Origin: Acidobacteriota bacterium
GTDB taxonomy: Bacteria > Acidobacteriota > Vicinamibacteria > Vicinamibacterales > UBA2999
Assembly: GCA_013813075.1 (NCBI GenBank)
Contig: JACCSI010000705.1
Span: forward strand, 1-5,883
DNA length: 5,883 bases
Direction of reading: 5' to 3'
This document shows positions 1-5,759 of this stretch, in pieces. Each line of letters begins with the position of its first letter. Within the stretch, counting starts at the first letter, position 1. A model generated the notes under the pieces. That model was given only the letters and a program-made list of their open reading frames with translations. It had not been told where the DNA came from and did no database searches. The position numbers and the translations under genes were made by a program.

Positions 1-740
1 GTCTTCAACGACCGGTTCATCGGCACGACCGCTGGGTATCACTCGTCCGCGGATTTCTACACGGACGATCATCGCCGCCTGCTCGATCGCGTGTCCGAGC
101 AGGCCTCGGCGGTCATTCACAACTCGATCGTGTTCGAACAAACGCAGGAGGATTCGCTGACGGATCCATGACCGGCCTGCCGAATACGCGATTCATGTTC
201 ATGCATCTCACGCGCGAACTGGCGCGCGCGGAGCGTTTGAAGTCGGAAGTGGCACTGCTGGTGATGGACCTCGACAACTTCAAGGACATCAACGACAGTC
301 ACGGCCACCAAATCGGCGATCGCGCGCTGCGTCAGGTCGCGGCCGTGCTCCGCGGCCGGCATTCGTCCCTACGACATCTGTGTTCGTTACGCCGGTGACG
401 AGTTCATCGTGGTGCTGACGGGCTGCGGCGACGAAGAAGCGGAGCAGAAGCGCGTCGAGCTGCAGAACGCCATCGACGTCGTGCATTTCGAGGCCCGCCC
501 GGGCAGGCGTATCCCGCTTGGCATGAGCGTCGGCACCGCCCTCTATCCCCGTGACGGCGACTCCTACGACGCGCTCTCGCAACCGCTGACAGCCGGATGT
601 ATCGCGATAAAACGCACCGCAAGCAGCACCGGCGACTGCAGCCGGGCCCCGGCGGCCGGGCCTTGACGCTGGTTTCGTCAACGCCCCTGATCGAGCCGTC
701 CGACCTCGAAATTCAGCGTGCCGCGATCGACGTGCTTTAG
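1..740 (+). pseudogene. GAF-GGDEF diguanylate cyclase, C-terminal part, broken by three frameshifts
   Basis: This is the 3' part of a sensor diguanylate cyclase, a class of enzyme that makes cyclic di-GMP from two GTP; the 5' part lies outside the window. Bases 1-165 (frame 1) read as the end of a GAF domain (FIGTTAGYHS, FTDDHRRLL-like DDHRRLLDRVSEQA) and a linker into TDP. The GGDEF domain follows: MTGLPNTRF and DLDNFKDIND in frame 3 (from 168), then RPYDICVRYAGDEF in frame 1 (364-405), then LATADSRMYRDK in frame 3 (576-611), ending at TAG 738-740. The active-site loop is AGDEF, a variant known to be active in some cyclases, and RxxD five residues upstream is a product-inhibition I-site. The frame changes fall near 167 (one base missing), 353-357 (one extra) and 575 (one missing). 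Corrected, about 246 residues are visible. Whether this is a decayed gene or a sequence with base-calling errors cannot be settled here; the protein-level motifs are otherwise well kept. Confidence 0.85.
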
Positions 741-811
741 TCCACGACGGGCATTGGCGGACTGTCGTCTCGAGCTGGAGGTCGTGGGGAGAGGTAGGAT
801 CGTCTCCATCC

Positions 812-1522
812 GTGACCACTCTCGTCCTTCCCGCCCGGGACATCCTTCAGGCGACACCACGCACGCGCATCATCACGGCGGCACTAGGTGCCGTGCCATT
901 CTCCTTCCGCGCCGGCCAGGCCGTATACGCCGGACTCGCCGACAGCGCCGTCCGCCGTCCATATTCGATCGCGTGTTCACCCGGCCAGGCGGCGCAGATG
1001 AATGGAATCGAATTACTGGTGCAGATTGACGACCATCAAGCGCCGGACCCGCATCTCGAGCGCGCAACGCCAGGTACCCCGCTGCGGATCGAGGGGCCAT
1101 TCGGCTCGTTCGGGGTGCCTTCGCCGATGCCCGAGGATCATTTGTTGTTGATTGCCGGTGGCACCGGCATCGCGCCGTTGCGCGCACTGATGTGGGACAC
1201 GCTGGAACGCCATGGGCACGTGAACATCGCCCTCATTTACAGTGCGCGTGGGCCGGAGGAATTCGCCTACGCGGACGAACTGCGGCGACTGGCCGGACAA
1301 GGTCGAATCACGCTGACGTTGACCGTGACCCGCCCGGGCTATGCGCCGTGGGATGGAACACGCGGCAGGATCGACGCGACGTTGATTACGGCGGCGTTGA
1401 CCACGCTGGAAACGCGATGCGTCGTATGTGGACCGCCGGCACTGGTGGCGGACGCCACAATGCTGTTACGTGGCGCGGGCGTGGTGCTCGAACGGATTGC
1501 GACGGAAACCTACGCCGCGTAG
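812..1522 (+). CDS. FAD/NAD(P)-binding oxidoreductase, ferredoxin-reductase type
   Basis: A 236-residue flavoprotein of the ferredoxin-NADP reductase superfamily, which passes electrons between NAD(P)H and a partner carrier through FAD; probably cytoplasmic, as no signal or membrane segment is visible. Domain order is typical: an N-terminal FAD-binding barrel with RRPYS (residues 48-52) as the flavin-binding motif and GPFGSF (95-100), then a NAD(P)-binding domain with GGTGIAP (116-122) and VCGPP (205-209) near the end. The C-terminus stops without a cysteine cluster, so it lacks the [2Fe-2S] domain that would mark the dihydroorotate dehydrogenase subunit PyrK, and no plant-type ferredoxin domain is fused. 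The start is GTG; an AGGA at 796-799 is a rather distant ribosome site (12 bases), and the next residues already match the family N-terminus. It lies 71 bases behind the cyclase gene on the same strand and its electron partner is not in view, so the substrate is unknown. Confidence 0.85.
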   Translation: MTTLVLPARDILQATPRTRIITAALGAVPFSFRAGQAVYAGLADSAVRRPYSIACSPGQAAQMNGIELLVQIDDHQAPDPHLERATPGTPLRIEGPFGSFGVPSPMPEDHLLLIAGGTGIAPLRALMWDTLERHGHVNIALIYSARGPEEFAYADELRRLAGQGRITLTLTVTRPGYAPWDGTRGRIDATLITAALTTLETRCVVCGPPALVADATMLLRGAGVVLERIATETYAA

Positions 1523-1539
1523 GCGTGGCCGGCTGACGG

Positions 1540-2310
1540 TCACATTCCCAGGACGTGGTAACCGGAGTCGACCATCAAGGTCTCCCCGGTGATCCCTCGG
1601 CCCGCACCGCTCAAGAGAAACAGCGCGGCATCGGCGACTTCGCCGGCTTCAATGGCGCGACGCAGCGGTGCCTTTTCGCGTACCACGCCGAGGATGGTGG
1701 AAAACCCGCCGATGCCGGCCGCGGCCAGCGTCTTGATTGGCCCGGCGGATATTGCATTGACCCGAATGTTCTGCGGTCCGAGATCGGCCGCGAGGTAGCG
1801 GACGCAGCTTTCGAGGGCAGCTTTCGCGACGCCCATCACGTTGTAGTTCGGGAAGACCCGTGTGCTGCCAAGATAGGTGAGCGTGACGATGCTGCCGCCG
1901 CCGCGGGCGTCCATCAACGGCTTGGCCCCGCGCGCCAGCGCGATCAGCGAATAGGCGCTGATGTCCATCGCGAGTTTGAACCCTTCCCGCGAGGTCTGCA
2001 CAAACGGATTGGTGATGTCGTCGCGATTGGCGAAGGCGACGCCGTGGACGAGAAAATCGAGACCGCCGTATTCCTGCTGGATGCGCGCGAACACGGCGTC
2101 GATCTCGCCGTCGACTTGCACGTCGAGCGGCAGCACCAGCGGGCTCGCCGTCAAGGTCTCGGCCAATTCGCGGACGTGCTCTTCGAATCGACCCTGGTAA
2201 GTGAGAACCACCTTCGCGCCGGCATGGGCTGCGGCCTGTGCAATGCCCCAGGACAAGGAGCGTTTGTTGGCGACGCCAACGACCAGGCCGACTTTCCCCG
2301 TAAGATCCAT
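1540..2310 (-). CDS. fabI: Enoyl-[acyl-carrier-protein] reductase (NADH-type), FabI
   Basis: FabI reduces the trans-2-enoyl-ACP double bond in the last step of each type II fatty acid elongation cycle, in the cytoplasm. The 256-residue length is normal. Visible landmarks: the divergent cofactor motif GVANKRSLSWGIA (12-24), the catalytic pair Tyr146 and Tyr156 with Lys163 in TYLGST...NYNVMGVAK, exactly the Y-x6-K spacing and the numbering of the E. coli enzyme, then NAISAGPIKTLAAAGI (175-190), which carries the substrate-binding loop region. Position 92 is Ala where E. coli has Gly93; several natural FabIs (for example that of Staphylococcus aureus) have Ala there, so this alone says nothing about triclosan. 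The ATG overlaps the stop of the upstream gene by one base (TGATG), and a small GCGG/CCGC hairpin (2315-2326) sits just before the start, both suggesting that translation depends on the upstream reading frame. It converges with the reductase gene, stops 17 bases apart. Confidence 0.96.
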   Translation of the reverse strand: MDLTGKVGLVVGVANKRSLSWGIAQAAAHAGAKVVLTYQGRFEEHVRELAETLTASPLVLPLDVQVDGEIDAVFARIQQEYGGLDFLVHGVAFANRDDITNPFVQTSREGFKLAMDISAYSLIALARGAKPLMDARGGGSIVTLTYLGSTRVFPNYNVMGVAKAALESCVRYLAADLGPQNIRVNAISAGPIKTLAAAGIGGFSTILGVVREKAPLRRAIEAGEVADAALFLLSGAGRGITGETLMVDSGYHVLGM

Positions 2311-3038
2311 CAGCGCGGTTTTCCGCCTCGGCGTCCCTGGTTACGCGAACCGTTCTGGCGTGGCCCGCCGTTTCCCTGCCCGTGGGTTGGCCCCGGGCTA
2401 CCGCGACCGCTGCGCATGGGTCCTTGCGTACTGCCCTGGGCCTGAGGTCCCCCACCGCGCCGTCTGCCCTGGCGAGGCCCCCGGTTGCTGCTTGGCTGCC
2501 GAATCGTGAACTCCGGCATGGTGCGAGTCGGCTGAGGGGGTTGTCCTTCGGGACGCGGCAACGCGGCACGAATCAGCTGTCGTCGGACCGGACCCTCGTC
2601 GCGACGCGGAAGGTCGTCGTCGCCCACCGCCTCGTCGTCCAACTCGGCGACCGCAGCGACCGGGGCGACCGTCAGTGCGGCGCGATGGGGCACGGGATTC
2701 GTTGCGGTCAGCATCAGTGGTTCCGGCAGACGCGGCGAGTGCCCCTCTTGGACTAACTGATCGTTCTGGGCGAGGTATGCGTCCTGATGGGTGGCACGGG
2801 CGGCAGGCTGTGGCCCCTGGAGACCGTCGAGAACCTGCGTAAACAACGCCGCCTGCGGCTTCTTACGCCGGGGCGGCACCTTTCCATCTTTGTATTCGTG
2901 CTCCGCGTCACAGACGGCGCAGCGGGTTTGTTTGATGTGGTCGTCGATCATCGCCACGATGGCGTGATTGGTAACACGGCGCTCGCGCGGACAGTAATCG
3001 TCCACCACGTCGCCGGGCCGAAACCGGCGTAGCTGCAT
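2310..3038 (-). CDS. Uncharacterised protein: Cys/His N-terminal motif and Arg/Gly-rich disordered tail
   Basis: I do not recognise a named family. The 242-residue product has three parts. Residues 1-50 are compact and contain the protein's only cysteines, Cys16, Cys40 and Cys43 (CAVC), with His25, His34 and His47 nearby, a plausible zinc-binding cluster. Residues about 51-184 are Pro/Ala-rich with an acidic patch (ELDDEAVGDDD) and look largely unstructured. Residues 185-242 are almost only Arg, Gly, Gln, Pro, Ser and Asn, with RRRGGG and GRRGGKPR, resembling RNA-binding RGG tails. No signal peptide or membrane segment is seen. The ATG at 3038 has GGGGGAG just upstream (3042-3048). The stop overlaps the fabI start (TGATG), so the two are probably co-transcribed and coupled. 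A nucleic-acid-binding role is an inference from composition only. The reading frame is credible despite the low complexity: a consistent frame, an ordered N-terminus, a ribosome site and operon placement. Confidence 0.75.
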   Translation of the reverse strand: MQLRRFRPGDVVDDYCPRERRVTNHAIVAMIDDHIKQTRCAVCDAEHEYKDGKVPPRRKKPQAALFTQVLDGLQGPQPAARATHQDAYLAQNDQLVQEGHSPRLPEPLMLTATNPVPHRAALTVAPVAAVAELDDEAVGDDDLPRRDEGPVRRQLIRAALPRPEGQPPQPTRTMPEFTIRQPSSNRGPRQGRRRGGGPQAQGSTQGPMRSGRGSPGPTHGQGNGGPRQNGSRNQGRRGGKPR

Positions 3039-3041
3039 GCA

Positions 3042-3048
3042 CTCCCCC
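3042..3048 (-). promoter_or_regulatory. Ribosome binding site of the Cys/His-RG protein gene
   Basis: On the minus strand GGGGGAG ends three bases before the ATG at 3038. The spacing is short, but it is the only purine run near the start and it supports this ATG. Confidence 0.5.
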
Positions 3049-3105
3049 GAAACCGAAAAATCAGATCACGATGCAGGAGGGAAAGACGGCACTGACTGCG
3101 TGCCT

Positions 3106-3125
3106 CCAGACGCCGCAACGTCTGG
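3106..3125. repeat. Perfect inverted repeat, 7-bp arms
   Basis: CCAGACG (3106-3112) and CGTCTGG (3119-3125) are perfect complements around a 6-base loop. It lies in the gap between argH and the fabI operon, and in the leader of the latter if transcription starts upstream. No T-run follows on either strand, so a classical intrinsic terminator is unlikely; a leader hairpin or a protein site remains possible. Confidence 0.5.
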
Positions 3126-3146
3126 TTGACCTCGAGTTCTGGTTGA
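3121..3146. repeat. Direct repeat of TCTGGTTGA, two copies
   Basis: TCTGGTTGA occurs at 3121-3129 and 3138-3146, 17 bases start to start. The first copy overlaps the right arm of the neighbouring inverted repeat. Two nearby exact 9-mers in a non-coding gap may be a regulator site, but chance cannot be excluded. Confidence 0.4.
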
Positions 3147-3159
3147 AACTCTTAGACGA

Positions 3160-3187
3160 GAGGTCGACACAGTGTAACAGCGACCTC
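3160..3187. repeat. Perfect inverted repeat, 7-bp arms, behind argH
   Basis: GAGGTCG (3160-3166) and CGACCTC (3181-3187) pair perfectly around 14 bases. It starts about 20 bases after the argH stop on the minus strand, where an end-of-operon hairpin could sit, but no T-run follows. It also covers the candidate -10 of the next operon (3171-3176), so an operator is an alternative reading. Confidence 0.4.
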
Positions 3188-3199
3188 ACGTTCAGGCAA
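3171..3199 (-). promoter_or_regulatory. Weak candidate promoter of the Cys/His-RG protein-fabI operon
   Basis: On the minus strand TTGCCT (3194-3199) and TACACT (3171-3176) stand 17 bases apart. The -35 matches three and the -10 four of six consensus positions, which is poor. It would give a leader of about 125 bases carrying the 3106-3125 hairpin. Listed because no better promoter is visible in the gap. Confidence 0.25.
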
Positions 3200-3208
3200 C
3201 TGGAATAC

Positions 3209-4585
3209 TCAGGATGACAGCCAGGCTCGAGTTTCCGCCAACGCCGCGCGGACGGCGTCGGGCCCGGTGGATTGCGGCGTTTTCCTGGCCTTGACGGAGG
3301 CCTCGGGCGTCACCGCCTCGCGCACGTCGTCGCCGAAATGACTGCTGAACCGGCGCCAGTCATCGACGGACAGTCCTTCAAAATCCCGACCGTCTGTCAG
3401 GAGTTGCCGCACCATGCTGCCGACGATTTCGTGAGCTTGCCGAAACGACACGCCGCGGCCCACCAGGTAATCGGCGACGTCGGTCGCGAGCAGCAGACCG
3501 GATGCCGCGAGTCGCGTGCGATCGGCACGCAGCGTCACGCTGCCGATGACGGCACGCGTGGCGTCGAGCGACACCGCGAGGGTGTCTTCGCTTCCGAACA
3601 CCGGCTCCTTGTCCTCCTGCAAGTCTTTGTTGTAGCCGGTCGGCAACCCTTTGATGGTGACCAGCAGTCCTGTGAGATGTCCGATCACACGACCGGTCTT
3701 GCCCCGCACCAGCTCCAGCGGATCGGGATTCTTCTTCTGGGGCATCATGCTGCTGCCGGTGGCGGACTTGTCGGCCAGCTCAAAGAAACCGAATTCCTCG
3801 CTGGTGAACAGGATGAAGTCTTCAGCGATGCGGCTCAAATGCACCATGGCGAGTGCGGAGGCATAGACAAAGGTCGCGGCGAAATCGCGATCGGACGAGG
3901 CGTCCATGCTGTTGGCGACGACACGGCTGAAGCCAAGACGGGCGGCGAGACGCTGCACGTCAATCGCGTAGCCGGTCCCGGCGATGGCACCGGATCCAAG
4001 GGGAAGCGCATCGGCTTCGACCGCGGCGACGCCGAGGCGATGGTGGTCGCGGCGTAGCGCGGCCGCGTGGCTGAGCAGAAAATGGGCGGCCATCACCGGC
4101 ATGGCGCGGCGCATATGCGTGTATGACGGCATCAGCGTCACCCCGGCCGCATCAGCCTGTGCCGCGAGCGTGCCAACGAGCGCCTTCAGCTTGGCTTGCA
4201 ACGACGGGATGCGGCGGCGCAAGTACAGGCGGAGATCGACGGCGACCTGCTCATTGCGCGATCGTCCCGTGTGCAGCCGCCGGCCGGCATCTCCAATGCG
4301 CGCGACCAACTGACGCTCGACGAAACTGTGCACGTCCTCGTCGCCGCCCGTCACCCACGCCGGATCCCTGCGCCCCTGCTCCAGGATGTCGCTCAAACCC
4401 TCCTGGATCATTCGACCGTCGTCCGCCGAAACCGCGCCGCACGCGACCAGAGCCTCGGCCCATGCGAGACTGCCGGTGACGTCGTCCTCGAACAGCCGAC
4501 GATCCAACGGGAACGACACACCGAAATCGAATGCTGCAGGATCCGGTGCGGCATCAAACCGCCCGGACCAAAGATGTTGCGACAT
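3209..4585 (-). CDS. argH: Argininosuccinate lyase, ArgH
   Basis: ArgH splits argininosuccinate into arginine and fumarate, the last step of arginine synthesis, as a cytoplasmic homotetramer. The 458-residue length is normal. Visible motifs in order: LWSGRF near the N-terminus, DEDVHSFVE (82-90), HTGRSRNEQV (105-114), YTH (155-157) with the catalytic-base histidine, and the fumarase/lyase signature GSSMMPQKKN (277-286) with the catalytic serine. After YTH the sequence is MRRAMP rather than the commoner LQRAQP; Met in the last variable position is seen in other ArgH proteins, so activity is still expected. I chose the ATG at 4585 because MSQHLWSGRF is the family N-terminus. The open frame continues upstream to 4798, but that stretch is another frame of the preceding gene. 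The start overlaps the stop of the ArgG-like gene by one base (TGATG), with GGTGG upstream, so the two are coupled. No strong terminator follows. Confidence 0.97.
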   Translation of the reverse strand: MSQHLWSGRFDAAPDPAAFDFGVSFPLDRRLFEDDVTGSLAWAEALVACGAVSADDGRMIQEGLSDILEQGRRDPAWVTGGDEDVHSFVERQLVARIGDAGRRLHTGRSRNEQVAVDLRLYLRRRIPSLQAKLKALVGTLAAQADAAGVTLMPSYTHMRRAMPVMAAHFLLSHAAALRRDHHRLGVAAVEADALPLGSGAIAGTGYAIDVQRLAARLGFSRVVANSMDASSDRDFAATFVYASALAMVHLSRIAEDFILFTSEEFGFFELADKSATGSSMMPQKKNPDPLELVRGKTGRVIGHLTGLLVTIKGLPTGYNKDLQEDKEPVFGSEDTLAVSLDATRAVIGSVTLRADRTRLAASGLLLATDVADYLVGRGVSFRQAHEIVGSMVRQLLTDGRDFEGLSVDDWRRFSSHFGDDVREAVTPEASVKARKTPQSTGPDAVRAALAETRAWLSS

Positions 4586-5124
4586 CAGGCCACCGCTAGT
4601 GCGTATTCGCGCTGCAGCACTGTCAGCGCCGATTCGCCGGTGATGGTCTCGACGCTGTCCATCAGCTCCGTCAACGTCATCGCAATGCCGTTGACGGCAA
4701 TGGGGACACCGGCTGAAAAGGAGATCGCCAGGCGCTGCGGCGCGACGGGTGCGGGCGTGACGCTTTTCGGGCCGCACACGACAGCACCAGGCCGCCATAC
4801 CGTCGCATTCTCCATAACCGCAATCTGTCGCAACTTCTCGGCGACGAACTCGCCGGCCATTGCGGCAAACGCCTCAGACGGCTCGGCGAACACACGCGCG
4901 CGCAACGCCGGCAACAAGGCGTCGCGGGCGAACTCCTCGCGCACATCGAGCGCGTGGCAGCGAGTCGCGCCGGCGTCGATCGCGACGTCGCGGAGCACGT
5001 CCAGCGACTCGCCGCCGCCGAGATCAAACGCCACGGCAATGACGTCCGCAGCGGGCGCAAGGCGCTGCACGGCCGCACGTGATTCTTGATCGCCGAAAAA
5101 CGCCATGACGACACGATTGTTCAA
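4585..5124 (-). CDS. Short argininosuccinate synthase-like protein, ATP site lost
   Basis: A 179-residue relative of argininosuccinate synthase (ArgG, normally about 400). Residues 4-109 follow the ArgG N-terminal domain: RVVMAFFGD for the first strand, VIAVAFDLGGGE (28-39) for the usual VIAxTADLGQGE, then a GAxxxxALDVREEFARD stretch (52-68) and a later helix (VAEKLRQIA, 94-102). Residues 129-163 match a segment of the next domain (FSAGVPIAVNG, 136-146). Missing are the P-loop SGGLDTS, here FGDQESR (10-16), the GKGNDQ region, the citrulline/aspartate-binding core and the C-terminal half. Normal catalysis is therefore not expected. The start is TTG at 5124: GGAGGAG lies 7 bases upstream and the N-terminus then aligns with ArgG, while an ATG six codons on would cut into the first strand. 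The intact frame, good ribosome site and TGATG coupling to argH argue for a retained function, perhaps structural or regulatory; that is inference. A recent deletion remnant is the alternative. A genuine argG is not in this window. Confidence 0.8.
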   Translation of the reverse strand: MNNRVVMAFFGDQESRAAVQRLAPAADVIAVAFDLGGGESLDVLRDVAIDAGATRCHALDVREEFARDALLPALRARVFAEPSEAFAAMAGEFVAEKLRQIAVMENATVWRPGAVVCGPKSVTPAPVAPQRLAISFSAGVPIAVNGIAMTLTELMDSVETITGESALTVLQREYALAVA

Positions 5125-5131
5125 TGGCTCA

Positions 5132-5138
5132 CTCCTCC
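5132..5138 (-). promoter_or_regulatory. Ribosome binding site deciding the TTG start of the ArgG-like gene
   Basis: GGAGGAG on the minus strand stands seven bases before the TTG at 5124, the best ribosome site in the window. It decides for TTG over the in-frame ATG 18 bases further on. Confidence 0.75.
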
Positions 5139-5200
5139 ACCTCACTTGCTTCCCGCAAACATCCTCACACCGATCACCGTGCATCACGGCTCCGCAGCGT

Positions 5201-5659
5201 TCACGCCTCGGACGCCAGATGCTCGAGGGTGGCGCGCGTGGATTGCGCGCAGCGCTGGTCGCGGCAGACCACCAGAATCGTATCGTCACCCGCAATGGTG
5301 CCGACAACATCCGGCAATCGCGCACGGTCGACCGCCAGGGCCAGCATCTGCGCCTGCCCCGGCCCGGTCTTGATGACGACCAGCTGCTGCGCCACATCCA
5401 CCGTCAATAGGAACTCGCCCAAGGCTCGAGACAGGGCAACGGCCGCCGCGGCCGTCGATGGTGCCGCGTCGCCACCGGCGCGCTGGTAGGCGCCATCCGC
5501 GGCACGCTTGACCAGGCCCAATTCCTTGATGTCCCGCGACAGCGTCGCTTGCGTGACGTCAAAGCCCATCGTGACCAGCCGTTGACGCAGCTCCTCCTGA
5601 CTGTGCACCGGTTCCCCTTCGACGACCTGACGGATGGCGGATAGCCGACGGGTTTTCAT
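5201..5659 (-). CDS. argR: Arginine repressor, ArgR
   Basis: ArgR is a hexameric transcription factor that binds ARG boxes when loaded with L-arginine and represses arginine synthesis genes. The 152-residue length is typical. The N-terminal winged helix-turn-helix spans about 1-60, with the recognition helix region DVTQATLSRDIKELGLVK (34-51), the Gram-positive AhrC-like form. The C-terminal arginine-binding and oligomerisation domain holds GTIAGDDT (120-127); Asp125 and Asp126 are the usual arginine contacts. An Ala-rich linker (65-75) joins the two. The ATG at 5659 gives the family N-terminus MKTRRLSAIRQ. An in-frame ATG at 5689 would add ten residues but falls on the predicted -10, so I reject it. 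There is no clear ribosome site in front. It is divergent from argC and 76 bases ahead of the ArgG-like gene, so it probably heads the operon with that gene and argH, and represses its own promoter. Confidence 0.96.
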   Translation of the reverse strand: MKTRRLSAIRQVVEGEPVHSQEELRQRLVTMGFDVTQATLSRDIKELGLVKRAADGAYQRAGGDAAPSTAAAAVALSRALGEFLLTVDVAQQLVVIKTGPGQAQMLALAVDRARLPDVVGTIAGDDTILVVCRDQRCAQSTRATLEHLASEA

Positions 5660-5674
5660 ATCTATTCGGTTAGT

Positions 5675-5688
5675 TGAATCACTATACA
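5675..5688. promoter_or_regulatory. ARG box-like ArgR site on the argR side
   Basis: TGAATCACTATACA matches 11 of the 14 positions of the core TGAATWWWWATTCA known from ArgR sites of E. coli and Bacillus. It overlaps the candidate -10 of argR (5681-5686), which fits autorepression. Confidence 0.6.
5681..5686 (-). promoter_or_regulatory. Candidate -10 element of argR
   Basis: TATAGT on the minus strand matches five of six -10 positions. No good -35 is seen 16-18 bases upstream (best TTAATG). A start point about seven bases downstream would give a leader of roughly 15 bases without a clear ribosome site. Confidence 0.45.
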
Positions 5689-5719
5689 TGAATTGGGCAT
5701 GAAACATTAATATAATTCG

Positions 5720-5748
5720 TTGACAAGGTCCGGATATCAATGTATAAA
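5720..5748 (+). promoter_or_regulatory. Sigma-70-type promoter of argC
   Basis: TTGACA (5720-5725, perfect) and TATAAA (5743-5748, five of six) are separated by the optimal 17 bases. A start point six to nine bases after the -10 leaves a leader of at most about five bases before the argC ATG at 5760. Confidence 0.8.
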
Positions 5749-5754
5749 TATCCT
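5741..5754. promoter_or_regulatory. ARG box-like ArgR site on the argC promoter
   Basis: TGTATAAATATCCT matches 11 of 14 positions of TGAATWWWWATTCA and covers the whole -10 of argC, so bound ArgR would block RNA polymerase. A weaker copy (TGTATAGGGTTGCA, 5761-5774, 8 of 14) follows 20 bases on, close to the 20-21 base step of paired ARG boxes in E. coli. Confidence 0.65.
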
Positions 5755-5759
5755 TTACA

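Noticed and set aside
2031..2040. Ala at the E. coli Gly93 position of FabI as a triclosan-resistance mark
   Set aside because: Ala is the natural residue in several triclosan-sensitive FabI enzymes, so nothing can be concluded.
1555..2445. Long plus-strand open frame of 296 codons opposite fabI
   Set aside because: It is antisense to a certain fabI gene, has no family motifs and is typical of stop-poor shadow frames in GC-rich DNA.
1649..2569. Minus-strand open frame of 306 codons overlapping fabI and the RG-tail gene
   Set aside because: It is the second frame of the same strand as fabI, very rich in Arg and Ala, with no recognisable domain.
4586..4798. N-terminal extension of the argH frame by 71 residues
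   Set aside because: The extension is an alternative frame of the ArgG-like gene; the ArgH family N-terminus begins exactly at the ATG at 4585.
4196..5089. Plus-strand open frame of 297 codons across argH and the ArgG-like gene
   Set aside because: It is antisense to two homology-supported coupled genes and has no recognisable content.
5177..5189. CCGTG/CACGG mini-hairpin between argR and the ArgG-like gene as a terminator
   Set aside because: The stem is only five base pairs with no T-run, and the genes are probably one operon.
5125..5397. Upstream extension of the ArgG-like frame into argR
   Set aside because: It overlaps argR in another frame and is low-complexity Arg/Ser/Trp; the ribosome site and ArgG alignment both place the start at TTG 5124.
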